Assembly (NCBI RefSeq): GCF_030936135.1 | Contig: NC_082613.1 | Span: 868,001 to 932,000 of the forward strand | Direction of reading: 5' to 3' | Source of the DNA: Gavia stellata | Taxonomy: Eukaryota > Chordata > Aves > Gaviiformes > Gaviidae | Length of the DNA stretch: 64,000 nt | Shown here: piece after piece, positions 38,801-50,700 of the stretch | Position numbering within the stretch: position 1 is the stretch's first letter | Layout of the letters: each line of letters opens with the position of its first letter | Program-made: the position numbers and the translations under genes | Notes under the pieces: generated by a model | What the model was told of the DNA's origin: nothing | Seen by the model: the letters and a program-made list of their open reading frames with translations, nothing else | Databases searched by the model: none

Positions 38801-40350
38801 GGTCAGCTGGACCCCGATTCCTGGCAGCAGCACCACTGACAGCCTGGGGAGCTGAACCTTGACAAGGTGTAGGCTGCAAACAACAGCAAAAGCTGGCACA
38901 AATTAAAAGCATCTTCCAACAGCTGAGCAGCCGTACGCACTGAGGAACCTACAGCGCCCACATCACCACGGCCACCTCCAGCTGGAGGCACAAGCGTTAC
39001 AGGCAAGAGATACCAGCTCCGGGATGAGAGACAGAGTCTGCAGGTGAAACCCAAAAGAAGGCATCCTAGAACCAGGTTGGGGTGGAAGCCAACTTTACAC
39101 AGCAGTCAGCTTTTTCTCTCTGTGGCCCCTTCCTCCCTCCCTCAGCACCGTCAAGCATCTCAGAGGTCAACAGCAGCAGCAGAGCCGTCATTCGGCATCC
39201 CTAACCTGCAGTGCACTTCACCACCCACCTTGCTACCACACAGAAAACTCTTGTCAGGCCAGAATTCAGTATCGAAATAAAGCAAGGATAACTACTTGGG
39301 CCAATCATGCCAGCTGCAGCTCAGCTTTTGTTGCTTCAGAACTGCTGGTCAAGGTGCACTCGCGGAGAAGCCCTCGCTCCCCACTTACCCAGTGATGCTG
39401 GTGGGAGAGTTCAGCAGACCCCCTTCACCCATGATGTTTGGGAGCACGAGGCCCTGGAGGTGCTGCTGGAGAAGCCCGTTCTGAAGTATGGCATCCGAGA
39501 GAACTGGAAAACATCTCTGTGTGAGGACTGGCACTTGAAGCAATGACCTCTCTCCACTCGGTCAGATGTCTCCCAGCAAAGGAGTCACACAACAAAGCCC
39601 CACTGCCCCCCAAAACTCCTTATAAAGTCATCAGCTGTCTCAATGCAGTCAAATCACACAGGGGATGGTATTCCACAACACGCACTAAACCAAACCTGCC
39701 CTTGGAGAACTAAGCAGGGGGGATAGCAGTGGAGAGCATCCCAGACCTCCGACTTAAAGATTACAGCACGGTTGTGCGCTACCAGAAATGACAGTGACCC
39801 CACTCAGGGGTCGTGCTTCAGCTCACAGCTTTTTTCCCATTTATAAAGGGGATTTGTTTGTTCATTTTAAATAGCAGCAACTTGAAACAAGCCTCTTTTT
39901 TTTGCTGGAGCATTGCAAAGATTAACGCGGCTGCTAAACTTCACAGCAGTTGTTCACCAAATATCAGCTGCTCCAATATGGAAATGAGAAACTAAGACAA
40001 AAAGAGGAAATACTCCAGATCTAGCCCTGAAATTCTGTACGGCTGCTGAAACGTGTCCCAGTTCTGGAGCTTAGAGATTTCCCTGACCCGTGCCCCAGCA
40101 ACGGCTGTCAGAAGCTCTAAGCAAAGTCTGCAGCCCTGAGGAACTATAAAATAAAGATGAAGACACTCGGGAGGTTTTACTCCACATAATGGTCCCACAC
40201 AGCTTTCAAAACAAACATAACTCATGTTTTCTAGTTACCATTCTGCATCGCCCCTGGACTGACAGCGCAGGACAGACCCGACAAGACTCCTTGAGAGGGC
40301 GAGAGGAGGCCACAGAAAAAGACGATTCCAAAAAGCTTCAACATCATCAT
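29807..40350 (-). CDS. BPI fold-containing family B protein (possible ovocalyxin-36), frameshift in exon 10
   Basis: Fifteen coding exons: 40350-40239, 39503-39389, 38873-38769, 38504-38349, 36892-36829, 36429-36366, 35917-35826, 34779-34606, 33891-33838, 33210-33042, 32930-32863, 31473-31431, 30902-30839, 30482-30406, 29830-29807. Phases agree except exon 10, where one extra A breaks the frame; without it the product is 459 residues. The signal peptide is MMMLKLFGIVFFCGLLSPSQG. Barrel motifs are clear: VQLPRLSVVLLPGIGVQL, IDILVDVNITANI, AVKIKLLSGLL, LCPVVDIVVNLVN, IPVGTAGTIHYQLASLP, IGIPLPNVLGIP and the C-terminal GLLVILV. The cysteine pair of the N-barrel is kept (EDC in exon 4, LCP in exon 6). 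In chicken, ovocalyxin-36, an eggshell-membrane protein, is a TENP neighbour in this cluster, which suggests that identity; BPIFB2 or BPIFB4 are alternatives. Confidence 0.85.
33130..33137 (-). other. A8 homopolymer causing frameshift in coding exon 10
   Basis: On the minus strand the codon series LILLE is followed by eight A. Seven A would read on as KNKATVELSVMIQVF, matching the family, to the GCC|GTAAGT donor. With eight A the frame runs into TGA a few codons later. Exon 10 is 169 bp, while phase 0 to phase 0 requires a multiple of three (168). Confidence 0.85.
37195..37230. repeat. perfect 18-bp tandem duplication
   Basis: GGTATTTAAATCAGGGCT occurs twice back to back in the intron between coding exons 4 and 5 of the 29.8-40.35 kb gene. 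It looks like a recent slippage event. Confidence 0.9.
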
Positions 40351-41029
40351 CTCCAGAAGACTCCCCTGCTGGCAAGGGAGACATGAGAGTGAAAAGTGGG
40401 GGAAGAGCCTCTAAGAAGAGACCCCAGTGTCTTTACGAGGAAAGAGGTCGCGTGAGAAATCCCTCCTCTACTCTTCATCGAGCTCGAGTAAGACTCTGCT
40501 CGAGCCTGGGGCAGCAGGACCTTCTTCATGTCCATGCACGCAGACAGACTTCAAGCGTGGGTCAATAAAAGCCCTTTCCTTTGTGACTTGCCCCGAATAT
40601 TCTACGTGTTCACACAAAAGAAAGCCAAACTGCTTTTCCCCATAACTGATGTTTAAGCAGTCGTTATTTCTGTGCCCCTTAGATGAAACGTTACACGCGT
40701 TTTGGTAAGGGTCTTTGCCAAGGGAAGCATCTGAGGATTATTCTTGTTCTTTCTAACTTTCAAAAGCAATAAACTAAAGCTCCAGTGATAAAAATAAGCT
40801 AACTATAAAGTTATAAATAATAATTATTAACATAAATTTAATTATGAAATGACAGACGGAGGCAGATGATTAGGAGCTCGGTGCACAGCAAAATCTCAAA
40901 CTAACGAAGCCAAGCACTAGGCACGCTATGCGCGTCCCTCCAGAGCGACGACGCTACCACCACACACGTCTCCCTGCCACCACACAGCCTTCACCAGCCG
41001 AGGCTTTGAGGCACAGATGATGTTATTAC

Positions 41030-41156
41030 CTGCATCAGCTGCAGCCGGCTGGGAAGGGCTCTCAGGTCCGCTCGGGCTCTTCTGGAAGTCGTCGAGACTC
41101 TGTGTCGTCCTCCCTTTTTTTCCTGCAACTGAGACAGAAGCGGTTGCCCTTATATA
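41030..41156 (-). promoter_or_regulatory. TATA promoter and leader exon of the 29.8-40.35 kb BPIFB gene
   Basis: TATATAAGG (41156-41148, minus strand) is followed by a likely start near 41125 and a leader exon that ends at 41030 with GATGCAG|GTAATA. It can join the acceptor TTGCCAGCAG at 40366, placing the start codon (40350) 15 bp into the next exon. Confidence 0.6.
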
Positions 41157-41159
41157 AAA

Positions 41160-44100
41160 ACTGCAGCTAACCAGACACACCTTTTCCTCACAACCTCCGC
41201 GTCTCATGAGCGGGCATCCCTCTATACTCTTGCTCTTTGCAAGCAACACCCAGCTGCCACCTCTCTTGATTTATACGAGGTAACGTCACCGCTGACTCGA
41301 CCGGTTGCCGTTTCCCTTTGTGGCCCGGATCACTCGGATGCCGCTTTTCTCCCCCAAGTCTGTCTTAAAAAGGATGCCCTGTAATGGTGGTCCCAGTGGG
41401 CATCCCCATGCTTTGAGGAAGCCAACTTCTTCGGAAATCATGAGAATTACTGAAGCATCTAAATCTGACAGGAGGCTGGTGGGGCTGCCTGCACGGGAAG
41501 GCAGCGCACAGAACACGTGGGCACGGATTCAAGGAGGTTTATAGTTGGAAACTGTTTACTTTTCCCAATCCCCCAGGAGCTGTGGGACTTAGAATGCTCA
41601 TTCCTGTTTCAAATACAACGCTGGAAAAAGATTTTCTTGACAAAAAGCAACGTGGAGAGGTTGCAGAAACCTGATAAATGTTGGCTTTGTTAAGACCAAG
41701 CTTCAAATTGATTTCAGTTGCATCTGTAAAGAGTGTCATGAATTGACTGTAAAAAATGAAGCTGTATTGAAATGTATAAAGCCAATAATAAATATCATTT
41801 TGAATAAGCAACGCTTATGCTGGCTGAATGACCCAAGGGCAGCAGAAACGCGTATTTCAGAGGAAAAATCTCATCCCACAGGGATGAAAATCTCATCCCT
41901 CACGGACGCCTTGGCCGGGCTTCGCGGAAGTTTCCATTGTGCAGGGCCCTGGGAAGATCTTATCTGGGGACTTTGTTCGGGTCTGGTCACCCATGTTCAA
42001 CAGGGACGGACGCAGACGGATACCGGGCAGCAAAGGGCTGCCGAGATGACTGGGAAACCGGAGAGGGGCCGGCGCGCTCGGCCTCGTGGAACAAAGATGA
42101 GGAGAGATACGATCGTTCTCCACAAACAGAGGAGAGGGGTGAGCATTGGGGAGGTAGAAGAGAGCTGCTCGGGCTCAGGGACAATGTTGGCACAGGAACA
42201 AACACGAGCCAATACGTTCAGGTTGAAGTTGGGAGAAAGCTGCTACTGCCACGGCGAGTTTTGGGCTAGCTTTCCCATGGGAATGTAGAAGGCAGCAAAA
42301 ATAGCCTTAGGATGCTCTTCGATACCGCACGAGGTGCAGCAACAGCGAAATGCTCTCACGGAGCAGGAAGGTCCTTCAGCACACGATTCCGAGGGCTCAG
42401 ACTCAACGAAGCAACCCCATCACAGAAACGCTGTATGAGCTCTTGTTCTATTTAACACACGCTCAATCTGGACTGCACGTGGTGTGCCAATGACAGCCTA
42501 GTCCCAAAAACAGGGAATGAAGTTAGCCCCCCCGAGAAGGCTGGAGCAGCAGAGCGAAGTCAAAAACCATCCTCCCCAGAAGACGCAGACCAGCTGCCCG
42601 CTGAGATTGTGACTGCAGCGCTCGCTCAGCGGGGAAAGACACGGAGCAACGCTGCAGCCCACCCCTGGCCCTTCGCGGGGTGCGAAGTGCAGCCACGCAA
42701 GCGGGGTCCTTCCCGCAGCTGAGCCCCGGGCAGCCGATCCCCCGCCAGCACGTGGCGGTGCCGGCACCACCACCAGCTCCGCTCCTGCGTCCCCGTTCTC
42801 TCCCCGGGTGTCTCAGGGTGATTTAACGCTTACTGGTTTTATTGCTGACTCTGCTGCTTGCCCTAACGCTTTTCCCACCTGGGACAACCCATCCGTGTTT
42901 CTCCTTTTTTGTTCCCTTTCAAAGAGCCTCGTCCACATGCACAAGGCCGGGCGGTCATCACAACGCCCACAGTGAAGCCTTCAGGAGACGCTGCTCCGGC
43001 CCTGAACACGCTACAGGAGTATCGCTGCTGGCAGAAGTCAGCTCCTGAGCACGTACAAAAGCAGAGTTCCAAATGGTTTCAGACATGCCACTGTGTGTGC
43101 AATAAACACCCGCGTCGTTGCATATGCACAACGCGACTGCACGCTCAAATCAGATAATCTGGCAGTTAAATGGCAAGAGGCAGACATCTGTGTTCGTACC
43201 CGACACACGCGTATTGTACCAACAGCCGCCAGCGGAAGCTGTAAGGAAAGCAGCACGTTTTATACCCCGCTGCAGATATTTCTTCTTGCTGTGCGAGTTT
43301 TTCTTCTTCAGTCATATCCTTTGCCTCCCTCTCACGCACCTATATTTCATTCTCTCCTTGCAGCAGTGATTTAGATATCACTTACCAGGAGGCTGAATTC
43401 AGTTCTGCAGTGACAAGGGAATATATATTAAAATGAAGCATTGCAAGAAATGCTAGAAGAGATTATCACAACACAAATGCCGGAAAGTGGAAGGGCTTAT
43501 GGAAAGACTAACACCCGCAGAGGAAAGACACTCGGAGCAGGCTCCTGCATTCTGAACTGCCCCAAGCTTGCGGCTCAGAAAGATGGCAGGTTAAACAGCA
43601 ACCGGAACTTTAGGAGAGTAATATTAAAGTAAATAAATACTATCATTTATTAAATATTATTAAATTCACTGATGTTTTTTCTCCAGTGTTCAGAACCACG
43701 GAAACCAAGGGAAAACTTACTTAGGAGAACTACGTACATCTCAAACTGAAATGTTGAGCAACATTAAAGAACAAAAAAAGTCAGAATTTTTCCACCACAG
43801 TTTGAAGAACACCACCACCACAGTTTTATGACAAATGGTGGCTTGGAGACATTCCAGAGGTTTGCAGGCTACAGGAACACAAAATTTCTTCATTGTTATG
43901 TGGTGAATAAAGAAAAAAAGAAGAGTAACCTCAGCCTGCAAAACTTCTTTAAGGGGCAAATAGTAACTCCTTATGAAGAACACACATAACCTGAATCCTG
44001 CCTCTCGAGGTGAAAAACCTAAACCTGGTAGCATGACTTACACCCTGGGACGGAGCTGCCTTGGACAAATATTCAGCCTGTTCTCTTGCAGGGACACGTC

Positions 44101-47100
44101 CTAGCAGTGACTGCGTCCACATGGATGCCGTGAACATTAATGAAACCACTCGGTTCCCACGTCGATGGAGAGCCGCTTCCCTGCTGCCGAGAGAAAGCAG
44201 CCAGCACAAGAGAAAGGAGAAAGCACTCAGGTAGGACGATGACACAGCAAACCTCAAACTAAATTAGGCTGCTAGAACAAGAGCTGGGCAGGGAAGGGGA
44301 AAAACCAAAGTAAGTTTTCAACACTGACCGCGCCTGGCCGTGAACTCCCAGCCCGGCTTCCGAACCGCTGAAGTTCAACTTTATGAACTGTTTTCCCCCT
44401 GGCACTTTCCTGGGGAACACGGCAACGATGGCAATACGGTCGGATTTGCACTGTAGTAGGTCTGATGCTTCGGGCAGCGTGTCGGTCAGCGGCAATTCAG
44501 TCCAGAGGCTGGAAAACAAATGCACGGAAAAGGGTCGTTTGATGCCGTGTTCACTCTGCCTCGTTGAAAGCAGCCTTGCTCAGGGGAGATTTTTATCCAT
44601 TCCTGTTTGTGGAATTGCTCAGGGAAGTGGAAGGAGGGCACCTCTCTCCGAACTCCCCAGTCCCATGTAGCACGCTGAATTATGCTAACCAGAAACACTG
44701 CGCCAGTGAAGCGTCCGGCTTTGTAAAGTTACCTGTGTTCTTGCCTGGTTTGGGATGGATGAATCTTCCCAGAGCCAGACTTGACAGCTAAATTCTAGCA
44801 ACAGGATTTGTCAAAACATGAACTAAAAACTCCTAGAAAGGAGCTGGAGGGTTTTAGTAAGAACTGAAGGAATCAAACCCTCCTCAAGTTTTGGGACTGG
44901 ATGTCAGCCCAGGATTGTCGGAAAGCCACAATCCCCCCAGCCAGATCTACAGTTGGTTTAGCAGCTTCCATTGTCAGCAGCCCACAAGGGCAGCGCAGCT
45001 TAATTAATACCAATCGCTCTTTATAACAACCACGAGCCTTGCCAAATTGGTCCCCGGCTCGCACTGACCCAGGACTCCTGCTTAGCGCACGTACCAGGGA
45101 CTCGTGGCGTGATGTGCGTGGGCAGACGTCAAAAGCATCCTTTCCAGGTCCACTTGTGTCTGATCGCTCACCCGTGCAGTTTCCTACACCGGGAACTTGA
45201 GAAACAGAAGCATGGTCTCGGGAAGGGTCACGCAGAGAGCGCAGGCAGGAAAACCGGGGAGGAGAACACGAGACTCAGGGGCAGCAGCTCTAAGGAGCTG
45301 CCTGTCAAACGGAGCGAGAACAGCAGCATTGATTTCTGGATGCATCCACAATGCCGAGCATAAACAGCGAGGCAGAGTAAAGTCGCTGCCATGAGATAAC
45401 AACAAATCAATGTCTCCAGGAATTTTATAGACAGGAGACTTTCTCCTTCCGAGATGTGAACTGAAGCAGAACAAGCCTAATGTTATCAGCCACAAAAAAG
45501 AGACAAACTTCATTAGCCAGATGCGAGGTGACGAGTTGCAGCGCAAAAACAGAGGCATTTTTGCAGGCGTGTCTTCAGGCCTTACCGAGACACGGGAGCG
45601 CCACGATGCAACGCTGAAAGCGGCGCTGGCCAGAGGACTCGCGGGGGAACCGAGCCACCCCAGGCAGGAGGGTGCTGCAGCCCTGCAAACCCCTCCCCGC
45701 CGCTCCGGGCAGGCCTCGGTTTCACGGAGCTTTGCAGTATTTTGTCAGGGTCTGTCTGTCACCGGCCTGCAGAGACCGAGTTGAAGTCAAAATGCCGCCC
45801 TGAGCACCCTTCTGGGGGGAGATCGTGCATCTTGACTTCTTCAGGTCTGGCACGTCCCAGGTTTCCCCAGGGCATCCCTTCTCAGCTGGCCCCACGCAAG
45901 GCAAGCTCGGCCGCTTGCCGCACGTCACCCGATGCTCAAAGGCCCGGTCAGGGCAGCAGAGGAGGCTGCACCCCTCCCGCGGGACTGCCCGGAGCCCCCA
46001 GCGAAAGGCCACAGGGCACGCACAGGCTCACGGCCCCGCGTGCGGGGTGCGTGGCCGGAGGAACCCCCGGGTGTCTGCAGGCAGCCGACCTGCACTGGCG
46101 TCCCGGCGCACGCCCCAGCAGAGCCACGGCAGCGTGGATTTCTCAGTGATGCAACGTGGACCCTGAAGTGAAATCTAGTCCTATATTTTAAACAAATTAA
46201 TCCCTTTCCTGCCTTCCTCCCATCACTTCCAATCACTTGCGCTGCGAGCGCTGTGAACGCCTCAATTCCTTCTCACTCTTCATTCTTCCAATTTATTTTT
46301 CGCCTTCCTTCCAGCCTGGAAAACGGATTTCTGTCCATTTTATTGTCTCAGAAAGCGTCGGCACCGTGGTGCCAACAGAGACCTTTTAAATAAAAGACAG
46401 CTATTTCCCTTTGACTGAGGGAGAACAACACAGACGCAAAGCCATGTTTCTGTCTTGCCTTAGGTTTGGGGAGGCTTTGCATTACAAAAAGAAAAGCAAT
46501 ATTGAGTGAAATTGTCCTCGATCATCTCTACAATCCCTGGGAAGAATTAGCAGCAGCCTTATATTACACATATACATCTTCCGTAAGTAAAGATTTTAGG
46601 CTTTCTGTCTTATTCTCAGCTTTTAATAGACTTGACATGGTCTCTTTGGACACGTCATCAGCACAGGTGGCAGAATTAGTGCCGTGCTTTGTCCAGACGT
46701 TCCTCGGGGGATAAATTACAGCCCCCACAAGTAGGCAGGCCTTTGGAGTCAGCGTTATGTAAATAAATGCTTATTTCTAGGAAGATACCAACTGCTCTAA
46801 AGAAACTGCAGCTCAAACAAGAGCGCGAGTTCATGTTAAAACAAACCTCATTAGTGAGTTAATTACCCTGACGAGGAGGACTGAGGTCTAACTCACCCAT
46901 ACGCTATTTTCCTTCCATGGTCAGTCCAGTGTCGGCTGGTCCGTGGATCCTGCCTCAGGGCGGATCCTGCCTCAGGGCAGAAGCCTCAAAACACCAGCGC
47001 GACACTGAAAGGAGGAAACCAAGAGGCATTCGAGGAGATAAAACCCGGAGCCGGCTGGAGAGCAATTTCGATGCAAAAAACAAGCGAGAACCTCAGCTCC

Positions 47101-47130
47101 CAGCGAGGGAAACAAGTGAACAGGCCTGAG
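41160..47130. other. upstream interval, unidentified exon-like segments only
   Basis: No gene is assigned. The interval contains the phase-compatible unknown exons near 44 kb (separate entry). On the minus strand CTATAAAATTCC near 45.43 kb is a TATA-like motif, followed by a short hydrophobic open stretch that ends at a stop at 45228. A 17-bp direct repeat (GGATCCTGCCTCAGGGC, twice) lies at 46945-46978. Confidence 0.4.
44042..44508 (-). other. two candidate exons of an unidentified gene
   Basis: Segment 44508-44329 has an acceptor TTTGTTTTCCAG and ends at CGCG|GTCAGT, phase 2 to 2, 59 full codons open. Segment 44183-44042 has a long pyrimidine tract with CTCTCGGCAG and a strong donor (AGGGT|GTAAGT), phase 2 to 0, 47 codons open. 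The two join in frame. The first encodes stretches such as KSDRIAIVAVFPRKVPGGKQ and IKLNFSGSEAGLGVHG. I recognise no family. Short open stretches between chance splice sites are common, so this is tentative. Confidence 0.25.
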
Positions 47131-47139
47131 GAAGAGCCA

Positions 47140-47750
47140 TGTTTCCTCGCCCCACGAAGCAGGCAGTGCCGGGAGCCCGCAGCTACCCCAGGACCCGGGC
47201 CCACGCTGCGCGGACCTCCTACCGACATGGAAGCAAGCGGCCCTCGCCCCGGAGAGGGGTCTCCCCAGAGGCTGGCAAAACACACCCACACACTGCAGCG
47301 AGCAAGAGCACAAGGGAGAAGCCCCGGGGACACGCCGGGCGCAGGAAAACAGCCCCACGCACACCCAGCACGGGGCTGACGCGGCCGGAGCAGCCAGGGC
47401 CGGCGCCGCAGAGCCGGCGGGGAGGAGGCTCGAACCGGAGTCCCCAAGGGCCGCGGGCGGCTCCGTGCATCTCCGCTCCGACCCGGGGCGCTGCGGGATG
47501 CGGCGAGGCTTGGGTTGTACTGCCCCCTGCTGGCGGCGTGCGGCGGCGCAGCCTGCAACCGCGGCGGCTCCGCGGGGCAGAGACCCCCCCACGCCGGGGG
47601 CAGAGACCCCCCCACGCCGGGGGCAGAGACCCCCCACCGGCCCCCCAACCTTGCGAACAAAGCCCCACCCAACGATCAGAAAGGGTGCCTGGGGTCCGTG
47701 CGGAGCAGCGGCAGAAGAGCCTTGCTGCCGCCTGATGCCATTTAACGCGT
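47140..47750. promoter_or_regulatory. CpG island
   Basis: Dense CpG and high GC, especially 47340-47640, in contrast to AT-richer flanks. This is typical of a broadly expressed gene promoter and unlike the TATA promoters of the BPIFB genes. No matching first coding exon could be identified on either strand. Confidence 0.55.
47578..47632. repeat. GC-rich tandem repeat, about 2.4 copies of ~24 bp
   Basis: The unit GCAGAGACCCCCCCACGCCG plus four G is repeated head to tail inside the CpG island. It accounts for the repetitive open frames seen on both strands here. Confidence 0.85.
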
Positions 47751-47759
47751 GTCCGCGGC

Positions 47760-50700
47760 ACGGGTGTTCGCTGTCAGAGCTGGAACTGAACCTAAACCAG
47801 CTGGGAACGTACTGCAGAAAATTACTTCAAAGACATGCACGGGATAACACTTCTGAAACAACTCACAGCAGGGTCAAATTGATTCCTGTGCACAAAAATG
47901 CAATATAGGCAAAAAAGAGAGAGATCAGTTAATTCCCCTTTAACTCTGAAAAACAATTTGATGCAGTATCTGACACACGGCAAAGAACTAAGCATCAACC
48001 TAGAAAACAAATATAGCACAGGGGAGCGAGTCACACACCAGGCCCTAGTATTTCACACTACAGAGTGAAGTTAAGAAAAAAAAACTGCTTCAAGGCCAAT
48101 TTCTCTCACTCAACACAGTAAAAACCAGACTTTGTTAATGCTGGAACAGCACAGATTGATCCATTAGCAACATCCGCTATCAAGCTCCACCGCCCGAGCT
48201 CCTCACATGCCCAATGGCAGTATACCCACCTTCACAGGCGCGCCAAAGGTGCCCCGCCATCGGCGAGCGAGCGGCCCCACGGCGCTGCGGGAAAGCACGC
48301 TACGTTACTCAGCTGCACGGCAGCAAAAAAGGTGCCATGGTGAAAAACCTGCTGCCGTCTAATTAAAACCTAAATAAGGTTCCACAGCCGCTTTCAGCAC
48401 CCTATCATTTAGCAAGGGAGACCCTTTGTAAACATTTGGGGGCACAGATGCTCACGACTGGAATTTGTGTGTGAAATTACGGAGCGCTCTGTGGAGACGT
48501 TTGAGCTGGATCACCACAGATAACGAAATGGCTGAACCACAGCACGCGGCCGTTAATATCGTCTCCAAAACGAAGAGCTGGATTCTTCAAGGCATCGCCA
48601 GGCTCTGGTAATTTCCAGCAGTCTCTCCCGACTGCAGATGCTCAGACCATAAAGAATCACTACACATTTTTGCTGCCACTGATATTTTATTGCCCGAGGC
48701 AACCACTCGCTGGTCTGCCTCCGAGATAAGGCTGGGCGAGCTTCAGAGAGTTTGGGTACTTTGAGTGGAATCTTCTCAACATCAAAGTCCCAGTAGGGTT
48801 TTTAGTGAGACTTTAGAAACCAAGTTAAGGATTTTTAATGTGCCATACAGCAACTAGCATCAAAGCAGCAGCCATCTGCAGGGAACTGCTGTTTAACAAA
48901 GTCACCGATAGCACGGAAATAGAGCTGAACTAAACAGCTTTATCACTCGTATTTTGAGAAACTTTTATGTACAGGAGATGAGCACTCTGGAGGTTTACTT
49001 GGAGCAGAAAGTCTGAGGAAAAAAAGTGACTCTCCTATTTGCCATATAGAATCACTCAGATGAAAATGAGGTCTTGCGAGTCTTTGAGCTTGTGCCACAC
49101 AGCTCAGAATAAGTATTCTCGTTGAATTGTGATACTTTGCAGCCCTCACACACAGAATCAAGGTCATCTCTAGCGGCTGGCAAGACAGCTCTGCCCCCTG
49201 ATCTTTGCTCTTTCAGCATACAATTCTTTTTTCTCTTCCAGCAGAAGTTATCGTTAAGCAGGGGCTATCCGGGCTCTCAGGAGAGGGACCGTGTTTACTA
49301 TGACCATAAGCATCAGCAACACTGCTGCATGGGAAACACGGCCGTGCTGTTCCGACTCGGACTCTGATAAGGCCAGCGACTTGTAAATCATTTTCTCCTG
49401 TTATTTCTTCCCAGGAACCACGAGCATTTTGTCACTCGCACCGAATTCTCTGCGTGCCTGTGACACCGCGCCCTTCAGAACCGGCGGTGAAGAGGCTTGT
49501 GATCAAATACCCAGGACTTCGGGGTCACGGCACTGCCTCCGCTAAATCACGCCAGCAGCGAGGGCAGCGCCTGTGCCGCAGCTGCAACAAAGAGCATCTG
49601 TTTTGTCAACCAAAATGCAATTCAGCACGGAGGAATCCAGGCGCTGCTGTTGCATTGTTAGCTTTATCGCTCTCAGCAACACAAGCTGCTTTTCTGGAAG
49701 CTGAAGCAACCATACGTTTTCTGCCAGGTACCTCTATTTTATAAAGAATAATTAAGACAAGCAAGGGCAAAGAAATGCCGCTGTGGCAGAGCGGGATACA
49801 TGGCTCCCTTCTGCAGCACTCCACACCCAAAACACATGTGAAATGCCTGCTGCCTCACACAGGTGATCGGACGTTTAAAGATATAACCACCCAGAAAACA
49901 AAATCACAGCGATTGCCTGTCTTGCCTGAGACATGGTAATGCCTTCAGGCGCACACGATTCTCTCACTTGTTTTCGCCGAGCTGCGATGCAAGGAGGAGG
50001 TAAGACATTTTGAGACTTAATTTTCTAAGAAGAAACGCAGGATCCTGATTAGACGCCTGTTCCTTGTCAAAGAAAATGTGCGCCCAGTCCTACACGGCGA
50101 CTCTCTGCCTTCCTGCCCCTTCCCTTTTTTTTCTTTGTTATTTTTTAAAGTAACAGCCTCTAGCATCTTCTTTTCAGATCACAGGCACCGTGCCTACAGA
50201 CACCACGGCCCCATTGCTGATACGATGCTGATGACATTTGCGCAAAGCAGCAAGCCTGAACTGAAATGCTTTGGACGGCTTTCCGTGACCCTGCCTGCTT
50301 GGGCAAAAGCAGCTCTCCGCTGTAAGCCAAGAGCTGGGCAGAAGCAGGCTTCCCGGTTGCCACACAGCTGAAAAATCAAACAAATATTATTAACTTAATG
50401 CCAGCCCTGGGTGCCTCCGCTAGCTATCAAGGCCACCTTCGGCTTTACCAACAGGCAGAGACTTGTAAAAGGCTGAGCTGAAACAGTATTTCACGGCTTG
50501 AATTGCTTCGAATCCCCACGGAACAAGTGTCAGGACTTCCAATAGCTCTAGTGTTAATAATAAAACAGGGACCTCTTCCAGTATCAGAGCACAAACAGTA
50601 GTTATTTCTCTTTCAAAGCTTTGATTCCTAAAACCTTTCTTACATTCAGCTTGACATCAAAACACCCATCTCATTCACTCAGACTGTCACAGGAGAATTG

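Noticed and set aside
46972-47761. Open frames of about 180-230 codons on both strands in the CpG island
   Set aside because: Explained by very high GC and the tandem repeat; repetitive low-complexity translation with no recognisable domain.
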